The notes under the pieces: model-generated | Databases searched by the model: none | What the model was told of the DNA's origin: nothing | Seen by the model: the letters and a program-made list of their open reading frames with translations, nothing else | Made by a program: the position numbers and the translations under genes | NCBI GenBank assembly: GCA_017562135.1 | Contig: QEYB01001350.1 | Location: 1-64,000 of the forward strand | DNA from: Dipylidium caninum | Lineage: Eukaryota > Platyhelminthes > Cestoda > Cyclophyllidea > Dipylidiidae | Direction: 5' to 3' | DNA: 64,000 bases | Shown: positions 24,177-36,689 of the stretch, piece after piece | Numbering within the stretch: position 1 is the first letter of the stretch | How the letters are laid out: each line of letters opens with the position of its first letter

Positions 24177-24756
24177 CTTTTGAGGTGGTACTTCATTGCT
24201 TTAGATTTTTCTCCCTCTTTTATCCCACTCTACGAAAAAAAATCACGCCACTTCACTCCTCTCTTCCCCCTTACTCATGGCAACAGACAAGACTATTTGC
24301 CACGCCCAAATGAAATTGCACACACTGCTAGCAGAACAGCTTAATGAAGAGAGAATGAGTCCATCTTCGGTAAATGTGGCTTATTTCCTGACCGCTATGC
24401 CAGGTGACTCGCCTTCTTTCCACACATCCCACACGACACGCACCATTCCCCACCTGTGTCTCGCCAATATTTTGGGCCGTACTTTCGTCCATTTGTTGCA
24501 TAAATGTGGAGAGTTCGAAGTCGGGAGGAAGTAAGGCGGTTAACCAGGAAAGAATGCCATCCCAGGAAATCTGTGTTGAACCCAAACGTGATTATAAACT
24601 GAAAGAGTGCCGGTTGCGTTGTTTTCATTTTTCTTTTTTCCCACCTCCAAGTGCGTTTTTCTTCGATGGAGCCAGGAGTTGAAATGAAGAGTAGTTAGTT
24701 GAAACAATACACATTGTCTCTGTGATGCTGCAAAGTCACGTAGGAGAAAGAGAAGG

Positions 24757-25060
24757 AGGTAAAGGAGGATGAAGGGGATCAGTGGAAAATCCTCTACATC
24801 CTCTGGAAATCCTCTGCACATCCCGACCTTCTTCGCACCTTCGGAAGCGACCCGGTCCAGCCGACTTCAACACTTCTCGTCGCTGTCATGATGCCTACTT
24901 CTCCGATCCACTGACGAGTTCTGCTCCACTTCACCCCCTGTTCTACGTGAAAAATCTGTGGAAGCACTTTTCTCACCATTTGCTGCATTGGCACGTCTTC
25001 TGCGGGAAAGTGGTCTTGGCAGCCCGTGGGGACGAGGAAAGTGGAGGAGAGCGTGAACGG
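24757..25060 (-). repeat. Dispersed repeat family R2
   Basis: One of about six related stretches of 250-350 bases. Members on the minus strand: 14510-14760, 20930-21270 and this one. Members on the plus strand: 11590-11870, 26850-27115 and 29330-29650. Typical words are AAATCCTCTG or AAATCTTGTTC, TTCTGATCCAC, GAGAAAAGTG and, at one end, CCCCTTCATCCTCCTT. Divergence is considerable except between the two inverted-repeat members. Reading frames in it are not conserved. Confidence 0.5.
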
Positions 25061-25789
25061 AAGCCCTTTGCATCACACTTCAGGATGCTTAATTCCACCT
25101 CGTAAAGGCGTGGCGCTGTGAAAATACACGAGTTACGAAAAGGGAAGTGATAATTGTGAATTTTTTTGCAAAAACACTTCTTTAAAAGGAGAGGCACAAA
25201 TTGATTTTACATCGAGAGCATCATGAACTACCGTCCTCGGGGATTAGGCAGCGGAATGGAGTGTGAGAATTAAATTGCATGCGCTCACTCACCACACCTG
25301 AGATGCTATATCCTACTTACTTATTATTTCCCAAAATGTGATTACAAGGAAGGGCATGTGCTATGAAACCATGTCAAAGAAAAAGGAATTTAAAAGAGGG
25401 CAAAATGAAGGCAGGCCTGATAGCAAAGTGGAAACACTCATTGCATCAAATAAGCTGCTTAAAATCCTCTGGAAATGAAACTTATAACTTACTTACTTAC
25501 TTTAGTCCGAGTGTCCTCAGAGCCTTTAGTCGGCGGTTTCTTCGGTCCGGTAGGAAATGCCTAAGTGCTGAACAATGACATATTCTCATAAGAATTACTA
25601 TTTTCACAATAATTCCCACGTTTCCTACTCGCAATTCTTTTGGAATTAGTCATGCAAATCTTCACTGCCCAACACAGAAGTCGTGTGAGACTTAAGTATT
25701 AATCTCCCCTCCTTATCTGTAGTGCAAACACATTCGTCCGGAAGAATGAACAAAGGAGGCTCGAGTGGCTATTTACCACTCTTATCACT

Positions 25790-26290
25790 CACCTTGTACT
25801 TATCTCTCATCGGTGGACTGCGCCTCTTGCTGGTGTACTTGTGAGTGAAGTCTGTCCATCCGCGAGTCCTGATGCAAGCAGCAGTCTCAAAGGCTTAACT
25901 GATGGATTGCGGCCATCTGCTGTGATAGGTATTTGGGTGGGACCACAGCAGCTCTGTTTTCAGTACCTCTCCGCCCACGCGAAGATCTGTCGCATGGTCC
26001 AACACGGAGTCCGGCATAACGACATCAACTTTTCTCTCCGTCGAGGACTTTGGATGCCACTTAAATGTGGCATCACTCCCGCTCGACGTTGTAACAGGTC
26101 CGTGAGGAAAAATGGTGTGAGTACTAATTTGCCACTTCTCTTCATCTCGTATCTCGGAAGATCTGGGTTTCCTTATGATTAGTGTTTCCTTCTGACTCCC
26201 ATGTTGCATGCAGTAGTTCCACTTATCCAAGTTCTGCTCGGTCAGATGAAACGGTTCAAATGCGATGATTGTCCTTATTGGGGAGAGATT
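25790..26290 (+). repeat. Dispersed repeat family R4
   Basis: Matches 40310-41260 in pieces: GTGAAGTCTGTC, the GCATGGTCCAACACGGAGTC region, CATCAACTTTTCTCTCCGTC and GGTCAGATGAAACGGTT. The second copy carries an insertion of about 300 bases near 40620-40930. A weakly conserved peptide (NDINFSLRR here, NTINFPLRR there) runs through the shared part. The nature of the element is not known. Confidence 0.45.
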
Positions 26291-26691
26291 TAAGCAGTGG
26301 AAGGTTCCATTCGTTGCGAGCAGTGGAGAAAGAAGCTGGTCATGGAAGAAGTAGCACATTGCGCGGTCAGTCACGTAGCATAGCCATCTCAACCAAATTT
26401 TATAGTCTCTTGTTCAGTCCACTTCACCGCAGCTCAACTAGGTGCAATTCATTCACTCACCGATCCCTGCTCTAAATCCAGACCGACTTTCACACGACGG
26501 GGTTGGCATGCCTTGCCCTGCGCCCCTTTATCGCCTGCCAAAACCCTTTGCGTCCCTCTACCGCACTAAGCCGACTCGCGTGGTGTTCTCTTCGCAAATT
26601 GTGATGTGACTTTTTTTACTCCTGACCTAGAGGGTTGTACGTTAAACTCAAAAATCTGAGAATTTCAGGCCCCCTAGGACACGGATGATTA

Positions 26692-26716
26692 AAATTTGGA
26701 CTTAAAGTCCAAATTT
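26692..26716 (+). other. Near-perfect palindrome
   Basis: AAATTTGGACTT (26692-26703), a central A, then the exact complement to 26716: a 12-bp stem with a one-base centre. It lies in sequence unlike the neighbouring R2 and R4 repeats (26620-26740). Confidence 0.6.
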
Positions 26717-26849
26717 CAGGCCTAACTTCCCTTCGTTGCCTGTAGCAGTTGCCTATGTGGAACCGTACGGCCATGAGTAAGCAAGTCGAAGGTTTCGAAG
26801 AGCAGACCGATCAGCACACATTTTTGCAGTTTCACCGGCTCAGAGTGCG

Positions 26850-27115
26850 TGTATCGCGGTCAGTGAGGCCCGCATGTGAGGGAGGCAGAGGCGCAGATGA
26901 CGGAGCAGTGGAGGAAATGGAGAGAAAAGTGTTTCGGCAGAACTCGCCAGTGGACCAGAGAAATGGGCGTCATGACACCGACGCGACACAGGTTAGTCTG
27001 GACGTGTTGAATTCGGCTGGACGGCGTCGTATCCGGAGATGGATCAGGTGCACTGTGCAGAGGATTTTTTAGGGGATGTGAAGGATTTTCCATTGCACCC
27101 CTTCATCCTCCTTCA
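26850..27115 (+). repeat. Dispersed repeat family R2 member
   Basis: Reads in the same direction as 29330-29650 and opposite to 24757-25060. It ends GCACCCCTTCATCCTCCTTC near 27110. A frame at 26749-27072 runs through it but is broken in the other members. Confidence 0.45.
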
Positions 27116-27499
27116 CCTCGTCCCTCTTTCCATATGTCACTGTGAGACATCGTAGTCCATAAATAAAATCTTTATTAAATCGCAGAGACGACATTCATTG
27201 TTTCAACTAACTGCCACACGTTTTTACTCCTGTTCCACCGCAGCAACACGTCCTTCAGGTGGGGACGAGGAAAAGTGAGAACAACGTAACCAACGCTATT
27301 ACTCACCGATCGCCTAATTACTGATTTGGAGCAACTGACAGCTTTGACAAACGATCACTTCCACCCACGCATTCTCCGCCTCATGACGATACGGATGGCC
27401 TGATAAGCTCAAAAGGCACTGGCGAAGTTCCTTAGTGCGGAAATGAGAGGCAGGCAAGTTTGAGTGAAGGGAGACTTGTGCGTGAAGAAAGGGTTTGTG

Positions 27500-28020
27500 T
27501 GTGCAAGAGCCGTCAAGTGGGATGAGCGCCGGCCAACTCGACGAAGTCGTGCCGAGTTGTAAGCATCAGTTTTGGGGGAGAAAGATTGGCAGTTGCCGCA
27601 GTGAGGGAGGACTGTGCGAGCATGTGTCTCATGAGTTTGGAAGCTGTAGCCTGTCGGTTTGTGGTCGGTGGGTGAATAGTAGCATTCCTGAAGTACAACG
27701 GCACACGCCGCAATGGGGCAATTAGCTGTTCTTCGTCTACTCACTCTTCTCTTCTTCCTCGCCCCATGTTTCCTTCGCCGACTCGAGATTCGTCTTTACT
27801 CCAACATTTCTTTTCCAAGAAGACTTCCTTCTACAGCTTTCACATCAGCTTTCAAGATACCTTCCCTCGTCGCAGTCGCCGATATCGGATTGAGGAGTTG
27901 CAGAGAGGCAGTCGGAGGCCAGGAGTTGGTGTCAAACATACGCCACACCTCCGCTATTTCACATCGGACCAAAAGGAGGTAGAGCGACCATTGGTTGCAC
28001 TCACTCTCCACCCCAAGTGG
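27500..28020 (+). repeat. Dispersed repeat family R5 member
   Basis: Shares GTCGGTGGGTGAATAGTAGCATTC and GACTCGAGATTCGTCTT with the 14810 member, written here from 27665 and 27780. The frame 27713-27982 starts with an ATG and a hydrophobic stretch (LLTLLFFLAPCFL) but is not conserved. Confidence 0.35.
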
Positions 28021-28919
28021 GCTGTCCGAGTCTCGTGAAGCAAACCTGCACGGTAACGAGGCTCTGAAGAGAAAATGGACTGCAACGTCACTGTTTTACT
28101 AGTGTGGTGTGACAATGAGAGAGACGACCTCAGCTGCTTCCGTCAAAGTGAATTCCAGATGACGTAGGGGCGATGCTGATGCGATACCGTGTAGAAGGTT
28201 GAAGTGAAGGGACGAGGGTTGCACCTTCCGTGATCTATGCACCTGGTAGACTAAGATTGGACCTTCTCTTCGTCAGAGGAGGAAGGTTTCATCACCGAAC
28301 ACTCATCACTAACCATTTTACACCAGCGGTTGTGGTCCTCAATGAAAGTCATGCTTTCCGACATATGGAATGCAGAGGAAAATGGCCACTGGTGCGTCGA
28401 GGCGGTACCAGTGGAGTAGAGACTGCACAGACAGCGACTCCCATTCAGCTGGCATATCCACGAATTGACAAGCGTCACTTTAAGCGCCCACTTGATTTAA
28501 CCGACGGAAGTCGTGTGGTGAAGTCTTAAGTAGGCCCAAACGTCGGTCAGCTTCTGTTGACTGCTACTCAGGCTGTACAGAGGAGCTGCACTTGACTATG
28601 CAGAAAGTTAAAGTTGAGATCAGTCGTCAGCTTCCGGCAGCCTGGTCCCTCACGAGATCACTGGTCAACTCTGACTGAATGTCAGTTGATGAGTTCTGTT
28701 AACGCTCGTAGTCATCTCGAATGAAACTCCGCTTGTCACTCACTGAATGGGCATGGTTGGAGAGAACGAGTAACAAATTAGAGACAGGGTTGGCAGATTG
28801 GACCCAAATACGCTGAATTGAATTAAGGGTGGAAGACGTTATTCTCTTCTCTCCCCCTTATAAGAGCATCTTCAGCAACACTTCCACTCCACTCTCCCCG
28901 ACTTTACTCCTCCAAAAGT

Positions 28920-31900
28920 CCGCAAGGTAGCTTGTTCACAGTCGATTGACTTTGGGCGACTAATGCTGGTCATATCACACCGGCACCCCTCGAGTCTGAA
29001 CGACAGCAAAGGGGAGATGTAGAAATGAATGGGTCTGTGTTACAGATATGAAATGCAAGATATGGCGAAGGCAGTTGTTGGGCACAAAAGTGAGTTAATG
29101 CTCCCGATGAGACAGAGGAGCAGAGACAAAAAGCCGCTGAGAATCTTCGGATGTTTACCCCTCAAGGGGCCCATAAACTCGAGACAAGTCGGCCGTCTAA
29201 AGCTGCAGGAGTTGGACAATCAGTGAAGAACTTCTGACACGACCAACTTCAGGGGTTATGTGCAATCGGCGCAATACGCGCTCACCGCCTGAAATATCCC
29301 CTGGGAAGTGCGCAGTGCGGGTCGCACGAGCCACAAAAGTTTACAGCTTCACTAGCACAGAATGCGTCCATTGTCACTGAATGTGGCTCTTAGGAAGTGA
29401 AGAGGAAAGTGTTTCAGTTGTTGCAGCCCACGGAGCACGTTGCAAAGTGGATCAGAAATCGGCAGAGGATCAGGAAAGTAGGCGTCGCTGTGTGAACAAG
29501 ATTTTCACAGGACGTAGAAAAATTGGCCTTCACATCTTCATCAACTTCCAGCTCACCACCTTTTTTTCTGCTGCTTCCTAACTCATGTTGCGTGAGAGAA
29601 GCTTTCAGGCCTGCTCTTCCAACTGCTCCTCCCACCACAGTAACACGTGCTTGGAGGTGGAAGACGAGGAATGAAGAAAACGGCAGTACAGTAGCTTTTT
29701 ATCGTATTCTTTTGCGTGTGGTAAAGGAATAGGCTATCAAAACGAAGAGTGGGAAGAAGGCGAGCCACTTTGGTGGTATGAAGATGAGATGACATGCTGT
29801 CCGGTGCGCAGTCCTCGGGCTCCCCTAGCTCATTGACAATCGCAGTGGATAAAGTTCCATGTGGGCCAGGGGGTCTTGAGAGGAGCATTTGTGAAGGTAG
29901 AGAGATGAGAAATGACAGAGGTAATTATAATAGGAAAAGGTAAAACCGCGAAGAAAGTGGAAGCTGATTATCAGAGAATGCGATGGGAGGCATGTTGGAT
30001 GATTAGGTTAGACGTGCAAAGTACGTGGTCAGAACGAGATGGCACTAGTTTTGTCAATTGGCATCTGACAGCAGACCTGTCACAAATGCTTGCATCACCG
30101 CTACTCATAATTCGTACCACATAAGTGTCAGATATTATTACGGCTGACAGCAAGGACGGCGCATTAAGAACCAGGGTAATTGCGCGGGTGGGGTAGGAGA
30201 GCCGGAGGAGCAGCGATGCCAGATGATAGTGCATAAGGAGTAGCAGTGTGTTGTGTCGTAAGCAACGATTTTTGACCAAATATTGTCCGTTGCATGCCCA
30301 TTCATTTAACCTTTGGAGGCAGAACCGCAATCTCGAAGACTCAGGCAATGGACGCATTAGAGCTCCCGTTTGGGAAACAAACATCGTGCTGTGAATGTGG
30401 TGGACTCACGTGTCTGTCAATGGAGTGGAGCAAACGGAAAGGACGGAGTGGAGATTATCCTCGAGTTTGCAGAGAAGGTGAGCAACTCGGTACTGTCAAT
30501 CAGAGAATGGAGACATGAAGGGGCGCTCAGGTGAATGCCTATCGTCTATCGGCACGTTTTATGTGTTGAAGATGAGAGAAGTGAGGAAGGCGAACATAAG
30601 CAAAGCCAAAGTCCACTGACGACAGACTGATTATCTGAGACCTCCTATGTTTCCGTCGTGCTTCCCAACCTAAACTGGACAAATGACAGCACACAAGCTG
30701 GCCCCTCTTGCCTCCCTTGTCTTGCCTCTCCCTTCATGCTTTACCTTGACCCGCCCCTGCCTTTCCATGCTCCCAGTCACACGGCACTGCATGACAGGCT
30801 AAAGACTTCTCCGCCGCCCCACAATCCTAGCGAAGCCAAGTCATTTGAACCAGACCGAAGGAGGGACTTTGCAAGGTCGAGCGAGAAGGGGAACAGTAGA
30901 AAGCCAGGAAACCAATTGTGCAAGCCAGCATTACGAAAAAGGTATCCCAACCCATTACCCACTATAGAAGATGCGCCAACCCCTCCCTCCTCCGTCTCTT
31001 TATTCAGTGTGCATCCATCCTCCTAACACATGGGGAAGAGGCCGTAAATTGACACGCATTTAGCCTTACTTCTTGTTGACTCAGTCGGTTAACACAGACA
31101 TCATCGCGGCAATTGAAAATAATTTCATGAGGAGAAAGTGACAGTGTGGTGAGAAGTGAGGGAGAAGGAGGTAGAGCTTTCTGTTCTGGTGGAATCGGGA
31201 TTCTCGAGGGAAGTCACGTGACTCATGGGGCGCTGATACCCCTCAAGACGATCCACAAATTTTGCATTTACTCTGTCCTTTTCTCCCACCCAAAATGCTC
31301 TCCACTCGCTATTTCGAATGTATTTATGAAATCAGGAAGAATAATGTGCACAAACAATGTCATGCAGGACGTTAACTATACTGATGGGGGAAGTAGGCAA
31401 TCAATTAATTGTTTCAACTGCCACTCTGTCAAACTTATCTTCGTTTTTCTCGTCTTGCAACTAGGTAAGCACAATTTTATCAAGTTCTCCATCTTTCTCT
31501 TCAGGTGTCAAATTTTCGTCGTGGGTCACTCGCCTCAGCCATTTCAACCAGTCATAATTCTCCTCCTCCTCTTCTGATATTACTTCAGTTCTTTCCTTTG
31601 GCACTTCCTCAGTGAAGGAATATTCCTCTCCTCCAACTGGTCCAACCCTTCCCTCCATGCGTCTACGCTTAGGCGCACTGCATCCCCAGTTGTGACGGAC
31701 CTTTGGAGGTGATGTGATCCGGTCAACTTCTTTTTCCGTGCCAACTGTCCTCCTGGCAAATCCCCCACTCCGCCTTCTTTCAAACGCCTTCTTGGCTACC
31801 ACTGTCGATGGGACGCTGGCTCTGCAAGCGCTTGTGTGCGCTGCTAGTGACCCACCAGATCTCATCATCGTGACGTAATCCCCACCTGCTTTAGGGCATT

Positions 31901-33425
31901 TCCGACTCAGTTGGCATACTCCTCATAATGTTCTCTTCCAATATGTCATGACCATTTTTATATTCCATACACTGTGTGCCGGCGCAATTGGCTGCTACTT
32001 TCCACAGCTCTTCGCATTTGGCATTTGCGTGGCTTGTGCGCTCAGTGCTTCTGCCCGCCTGAACGGACCTTTCGGTGGCGAAATCTTCACGTGGCCAGAT
32101 GGTCACAATTTGCAGTCTGGAAATGCTGAGAGAGGCTTTTGCGGCGGGGGGTTATGAGAGGCTTTTGTTTGTCGAGGGTTTTCTACTGTTTGCACAGTAG
32201 TTTCCTTGGTGGCGACAACGCAAGGTGCAATTTCGGTGATTTTTACCTCCGATGTGTCAAGCACCTTGGTCCTTAACCGGTCATGGGGATTGAAGAGGTT
32301 TTCGGATCGGCGCTATAAGACTTCCTCCTTCTCCGGAGACGCTTCCACTTCTGCCACAGCGACGTGACAACCTCGCGTCGACTATGAGATTCAGACTTGC
32401 TCCTGGATGAACGTGCATTGCCCATCGTCGGAAGATGAGTTTTAAAGACGCCAATCAATATTTCCTAGGTCAAACGCTTCAAGTGTTTATGAATATCGAT
32501 TTCCCACTTGTCATTTCTTCGCCAACTGTCTGAAACACTGCACAAATGAAGTGTTGGGGTAAAATGTCATTCCATGGGAAGGGTTAGCTTTATCCATGTC
32601 CTGCATGGATGACCGTTTTTGGTTGCGCATTGCCAGCGTCAAGAGAGTTTTTGCGATAGTATTTACAGTCGAGTCAAATATTTGCCCTATTCTCCACTAC
32701 TTTTCAATCAGCAAAAACTAACTCATTTAAAGCTTCGTTACATGCAATAGATGGACGGCGTGGAAGTTTTCCCTCCCACTCAAAAGTGTGCGTTTTCTGC
32801 TCTTTGGACATCACCCGAGGAACATTGAGCAAGGTGGGATGGACATGAATGCCACAAATGCTGACACGCGAAATAAGTTGACAGACTCATTGAGGCGGCG
32901 CTCGAATATAGTCTTTCCGAAGGTTGGCCGCTCTACGCCATAATGTTCAACTTGAGGCTTTCGGTGAAACAGTGCTGACTCCACCTTTCCTGCTCCAGCC
33001 AAACAGGCAGGCATAGCCAGGAGTCACAATTATATTCGTACTCTTCGGGGACAGTGTTTTTACTTTGTGAGTGTTTAATTGCCTATTCTCGATACTTCCT
33101 ATTTGGCAAAAATGTTTTTTCACCAAATCCTCACACCTCTGTGAGTGACAGTTAATAATGGTGTGGGACGTGTGGCGCAGAGTTCGTTGGAAGGGAGAAT
33201 AAATAGTTTACTGAGTGGACGTGTAATTCTTGTCGTTCGAAGCTCATTAGTTGAGAGAGTTGTCAAATCATAGCGGGCAAGTAAGAGACAAGTAAGTCAG
33301 TTTGTGTTGGTAAGGAATTTCTGCAGGCCTTGACCATTCTTCCACACAGTAATTTTGTTCCACAAGAAAAGGAGGAAGCAAAGTGTCACATGCCATGTGT
33401 ATGACGGAATCGCAGAAAGAGTGTG
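28920..33425 (-). repeat. Large inverted repeat, right arm
   Basis: This is the reverse-complement partner of 17190-21663, separated from it by a 7.26 kb spacer. Identity is high over most of the length, but this arm carries a scatter of one- and two-base indels, several in homopolymers. These break the copy of the 337-codon ORF (31405-32425, minus). The outer end grades into R1 sequence that continues to about 33800. No transposase or integrase was seen in either arm or in the spacer. Confidence 0.9.
31405..32425 (-). pseudogene. Frameshifted right-arm copy of the 337-aa ORF
   Basis: This is the reverse-complement copy of the left-arm ORF. The ATG (32425) and the stop (31405-31407) are preserved, but the frame is broken at several places: one base is lost near 32303 (the basic-cluster end), two extra bases lie near 32145, and single extra bases lie near 32035, 31988 and 31900. 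Most lie in short homopolymers. This pattern can mean decay after duplication or errors in a long-read assembly of a repeated sequence. The left arm is therefore the copy that defines the protein. Confidence 0.7.
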
Positions 33426-33800
33426 AGAGTAGGTAAATAATCGGGTTTGAATGCCTGGAATATATCTTTTTGTAAGAATAGGACTCTGTTTTAGTTTTGA
33501 AAGTTTTTTCTCGGAAGAGGTATTTCACACCGGCTCGACTAGGCGCCTCACGTCATACTGAACCGAAGCAGCCGTCAACGTATAAAGCCGTGCCTGAGGC
33601 TCATCGGATTAAGATGGGTTGCTGGACTGTCATAAGCTCTAACATTTTCTAAAGGACTTTAAGTGGCTTCTTTGATGCAATGTATTCCACGTATGCTTTA
33701 CTTTTGCTCCTTTTAAATTGCTTTCTCTTGTGCGGGTGTGCGCTTGCGGTCGAGTGTGCGCGGCGCTTGTGTTAAGTGTGAGAGGGTGGTGAGAGGGGAG
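33000..33800 (+). repeat. Dispersed repeat family R1, partial copy
   Basis: Contains the R1 core (GACAGTGTTTTTACTTTGTGA, AATCCTCACACCTCTGTGAG, GAACCGAAGCAGCCGTCAAC). Its left 425 bases overlap the outer end of the right arm of the inverted repeat, and the reverse counterpart lies at 17190-17640. The inverted-repeat outer ends are therefore made of R1 sequence. Confidence 0.5.
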
Positions 33801-34699
33801 TGATGTGGGTATGATAATGCACATGAAGTGACAGTGGCTGTGTTACGTTGTGGATCATTCACCAACGCCAGTGTAGTTCAAGGAAAATGTTTTTAATTAA
33901 GGTTCGTCAGTTGTATGCCGACTCATGTAACTCTCAGGTTGGTCCTCATCGGCCCATGCAATCTCGAGGACCCTTTTGCCTGGGTAGAGGGTTCTGGCAG
34001 GGGACGCAGTGGAGAGCGAAATATGCAACGCGCATTCTCGCGAGAATGTGATCGCCTCACACGCGTAATGGTGGAATGGAGCACGCAGAGAACACAATCT
34101 GGAGATGTTCCTCGTGTCTGATGAGAATGCGAGCAAATGTCGCCTGTGAATGAGATAGTTCATCTATGTAGAAGAATCCTGCTGAACGCATGACGACTTC
34201 TAACCTCATATTATACAGAGGCAACAGGATGATTTTGCGATAAGCAAAAATACTCAACGTGCTTCGAACTTGTCAAAAGAGGAACGCCGAACCAAATGTC
34301 TCAATGTGGCTTGCCTTCACTCGCATACTTCATCTAAAGGACCTAACCGTTTTCACATGTACTTGCCCGAAAGGTACATTCGATCCCGGCCTCTGAGACA
34401 AAGCTGTCCTCTCCCTTTCTCTTCTTGGCTGAGATGGTTGAAATTGTCGCGGTAGCAGTAGCCTAATCACAGTTCCATCCACCCCAGAGTAAAGAGGCTG
34501 GTGAGGATGGAGGTTATGGGAAGTAAGAGGGAGTCGAATTTGGAGAAGATTTTTAAGGGTAGAAAGCGTTAGTGTTGGTGCAAAGGTTTTCACGTGCACT
34601 GAGCATTGGAGAGCTCCACGAAGTGGTGCATAGCTGAAAGCAATGGTAATGAGAGCAGAAGTTTTCGAACATTGTGTGATGACGGAGGGTTGTGGCAGC

Positions 34700-35120
34700 A
34701 GTTATTTCCAGTGCAGTTTCGCTATTCCACGATCACTCACTTTTCACCACTCCTGTACATTGTTCTCACCGACTCAGATTCTCCTTCGCTTCTCAACCTA
34801 GACAGCATCTTCTCCCCGTCTACTCAGCGCTGGGCCGTCAGATCAGAGGTGTGCGCGAACTTCGGTCAAGAATAAGAGGCTTCGGTTAAATTGCTTTCGT
34901 TTGTAAATGGTCTGAGACATACGCTGATTGTCGTCCGTGCACTGAGTGGGATGCCGAATGTCAATTGAGAAGACGTCAGCCGTGAATAAAACTCATCACC
35001 TGACAAGCAATCACAGTTGACCAGTGAGCTCGTAGGCGACTTGACATTCGGAGTTTGACGCGTGCCTGCTCTCTGGACAGCTTGAGTTTTCATATGAGGA
35101 ACAGGTAGGTGTTGTCAGTG
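34700..35120 (+). repeat. Dispersed repeat family R5 member
   Basis: Shares AGAAGACGTC, CCAGTGAGCTCGTAGGCGAC and GTGCCTGCTC with 15260-15400. It is the most diverged member. Confidence 0.35.
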
Positions 35121-35571
35121 GTGCTTTCCATGGTGTGTCTACTCTATGCTCTAACTCTGACTGCCTCGCCGTAGCGGTGGCGATTTCTCCTTCGTAAGGA
35201 CTGTGTGTGTTGAGCGAGAAGGCGTGAAGTGAAGTGTCGCAGGAGTAAAATATCGTTTGACCGACCTGAGCAGAGGAACAGTGCATATGGTTAACAGCAG
35301 AAACATGAGGTGTTGGCTTAACAAGGAGAGTAGGTGAAATGTTCAAAACGATCACTGAGGGGACTGCAGACATCGGACTAATCATAGGGTTGAAAAAAAC
35401 CAGTGCAATGGACTTAAGGTAAGGAGCTACAAAACAAACTGTTCTAAGTCGCACATAGAAGTGTTTTTATCCTTCTTATGACTAATATTTGAAAGTTGAA
35501 GTGTTTGAAGGCAAGAGTGATGAGATTCGTGGGCTGGAGGCGAGTTGGAATGCTAAGCTGGGTCTACAGAA

Positions 35572-35835
35572 GTGGTCCCGGCCCAGTGGCTTAAGGCTGG
35601 GCACACCTTCGACGTCCTCTCTTTTCGGTCGCGCGACCGATACGCGTGGTGGTTGCGAAATAAGTTCGGCACGCAATCCACAGATTATATGGCTGTCCAC
35701 TCCATGCAGAGTATCGGTTTTCCTTTTTGGGCATTTCTTACTCGCAAATCCTGCATACCGACGGGGTCCCCTGCCGCGCATCCTAGCTAATGTTTGGGAG
35801 ACATTCCCCCAAAAAGGTATCTCAGTGGCATTCTT
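35572..35835 (+). mobile_element. tRNA-derived SINE-like element
   Basis: The head at 35579-35589, CGGCCCAGTGG, matches the pol III A-box pattern TRGCNNAGYGG except for the first base. With the following CTTAAGGC it resembles the 5' half of a Leu or Ser tRNA (GGCCGAGTGGTTAAGGC type). About 45 bases later, GGTCGCGCGACCGA (35627-35640) sits where a B box would fall after a long variable arm, but it is a poor match to GGTTCGANNCC. The tail, to about 35835, is unlike the flanks and open on both strands. No second copy was noticed in the window. Confidence 0.4.
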
Positions 35836-36689
35836 CCTCCTTACGCAAGTCAAGTTTTAGTCCTACCTGAGTGAGGTGGTCCCTGACTGTTCGAGGTTTG
35901 GCTTGACATTGAAAGATGTAGGAAGAAGAGGGGAAGAGGAGGGAATTCTAAACGGTTAAAGGTGAGGGATGAACTAAGGATGATTCCTTTGATCCATATC
36001 TTCGAGAGTGTTGGGGAAGAAAGCAAAGTGCAACGTCTCGGTCACTTTGCCGCCCTCTTTCATTCTAGCGTCAGCAAAAGAGCTATCGATGCAATGCGCA
36101 GTTGATGGTACCTTTTTGTGAGAAGGAATTCGTGTGCCGTGGAGTCTGGGTGCTTGAGACATGCGGCGAAGGCTTGGCACCCTCATCCCGAAGCTACTGA
36201 TGCATTGGTCGTGTCTGGACTTTGAGAAATAGGCTAACCCATATATACCCTCGATTCGTCCATGTGGTCAGCATGTCGTCAGTCACTCCTTTATACGTAT
36301 GACGAATTTTTCTCCGTAAATACGGGCGATCGCCAGCTCCAGAGGTTGACTCCGCTCCCCTCCTCTTCTCTGCTCCATGCTCCGCCTTTACGCTCAGAAC
36401 AGAAAGCAAGAGGATTCGGATGCGGCCTTAACTTTTACGGTCGGAGTGTGTGACTGTTTGTGGACGCTGTCGTGTAAACCACCCATTTTCACTATCTCGG
36501 TTTTCGGGATGCACAAAATCACTTTAATGCCAGCCTTTCCACGCTTGTTGACGTTTTGTCAAAGGGTGCCTAACAACGTCATTCTGCTTTAGATGACCCG
36601 CTGAAACACTCACTGACCGTTAGGCCCGAGGAAGCTCTTCCTTCGGCCAATCCGTGTATTTCAAGTGGATGATGCTCTCTGCCAACGCT

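Larger units (their letters stand above)
24177..28919. other. Inverted-repeat spacer, right part
   Basis: Contains R2 (24757-25060 and 26850-27115), R4 (25790-26290), R5 (27500-28020) and the palindrome at 26692. Both strands of 24280-24600 hold open frames of 80-90 codons (plus 24277-24534; minus 24585-24328 with DGILSWLTALLPPDFELST). Neither can be preferred. The stretch 28230-28529 is open but starts with GTG. Nothing else was supported. Confidence 0.4.
33801..36689. other. Repeat-derived stretch, no supported gene apart from the SINE-like element
   Basis: Contains R5 at 34700-35120 and the SINE-like element at 35572-35835. Open frames at 33848-34163, 34270-34600 and 35011-35454 have no support. 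Confidence 0.35.

Noticed and set aside
26230..26290. GGTTCAAAT as a tRNA T-loop
   Set aside because: No acceptor stem, D-loop or anticodon stem can be built around it.
17190..33425. The inverted arms as terminal inverted repeats of a Maverick/Polinton-type element
   Set aside because: The spacer shows no DNA polymerase B, integrase or capsid-like frame; it holds dispersed repeats and an unrelated candidate gene.
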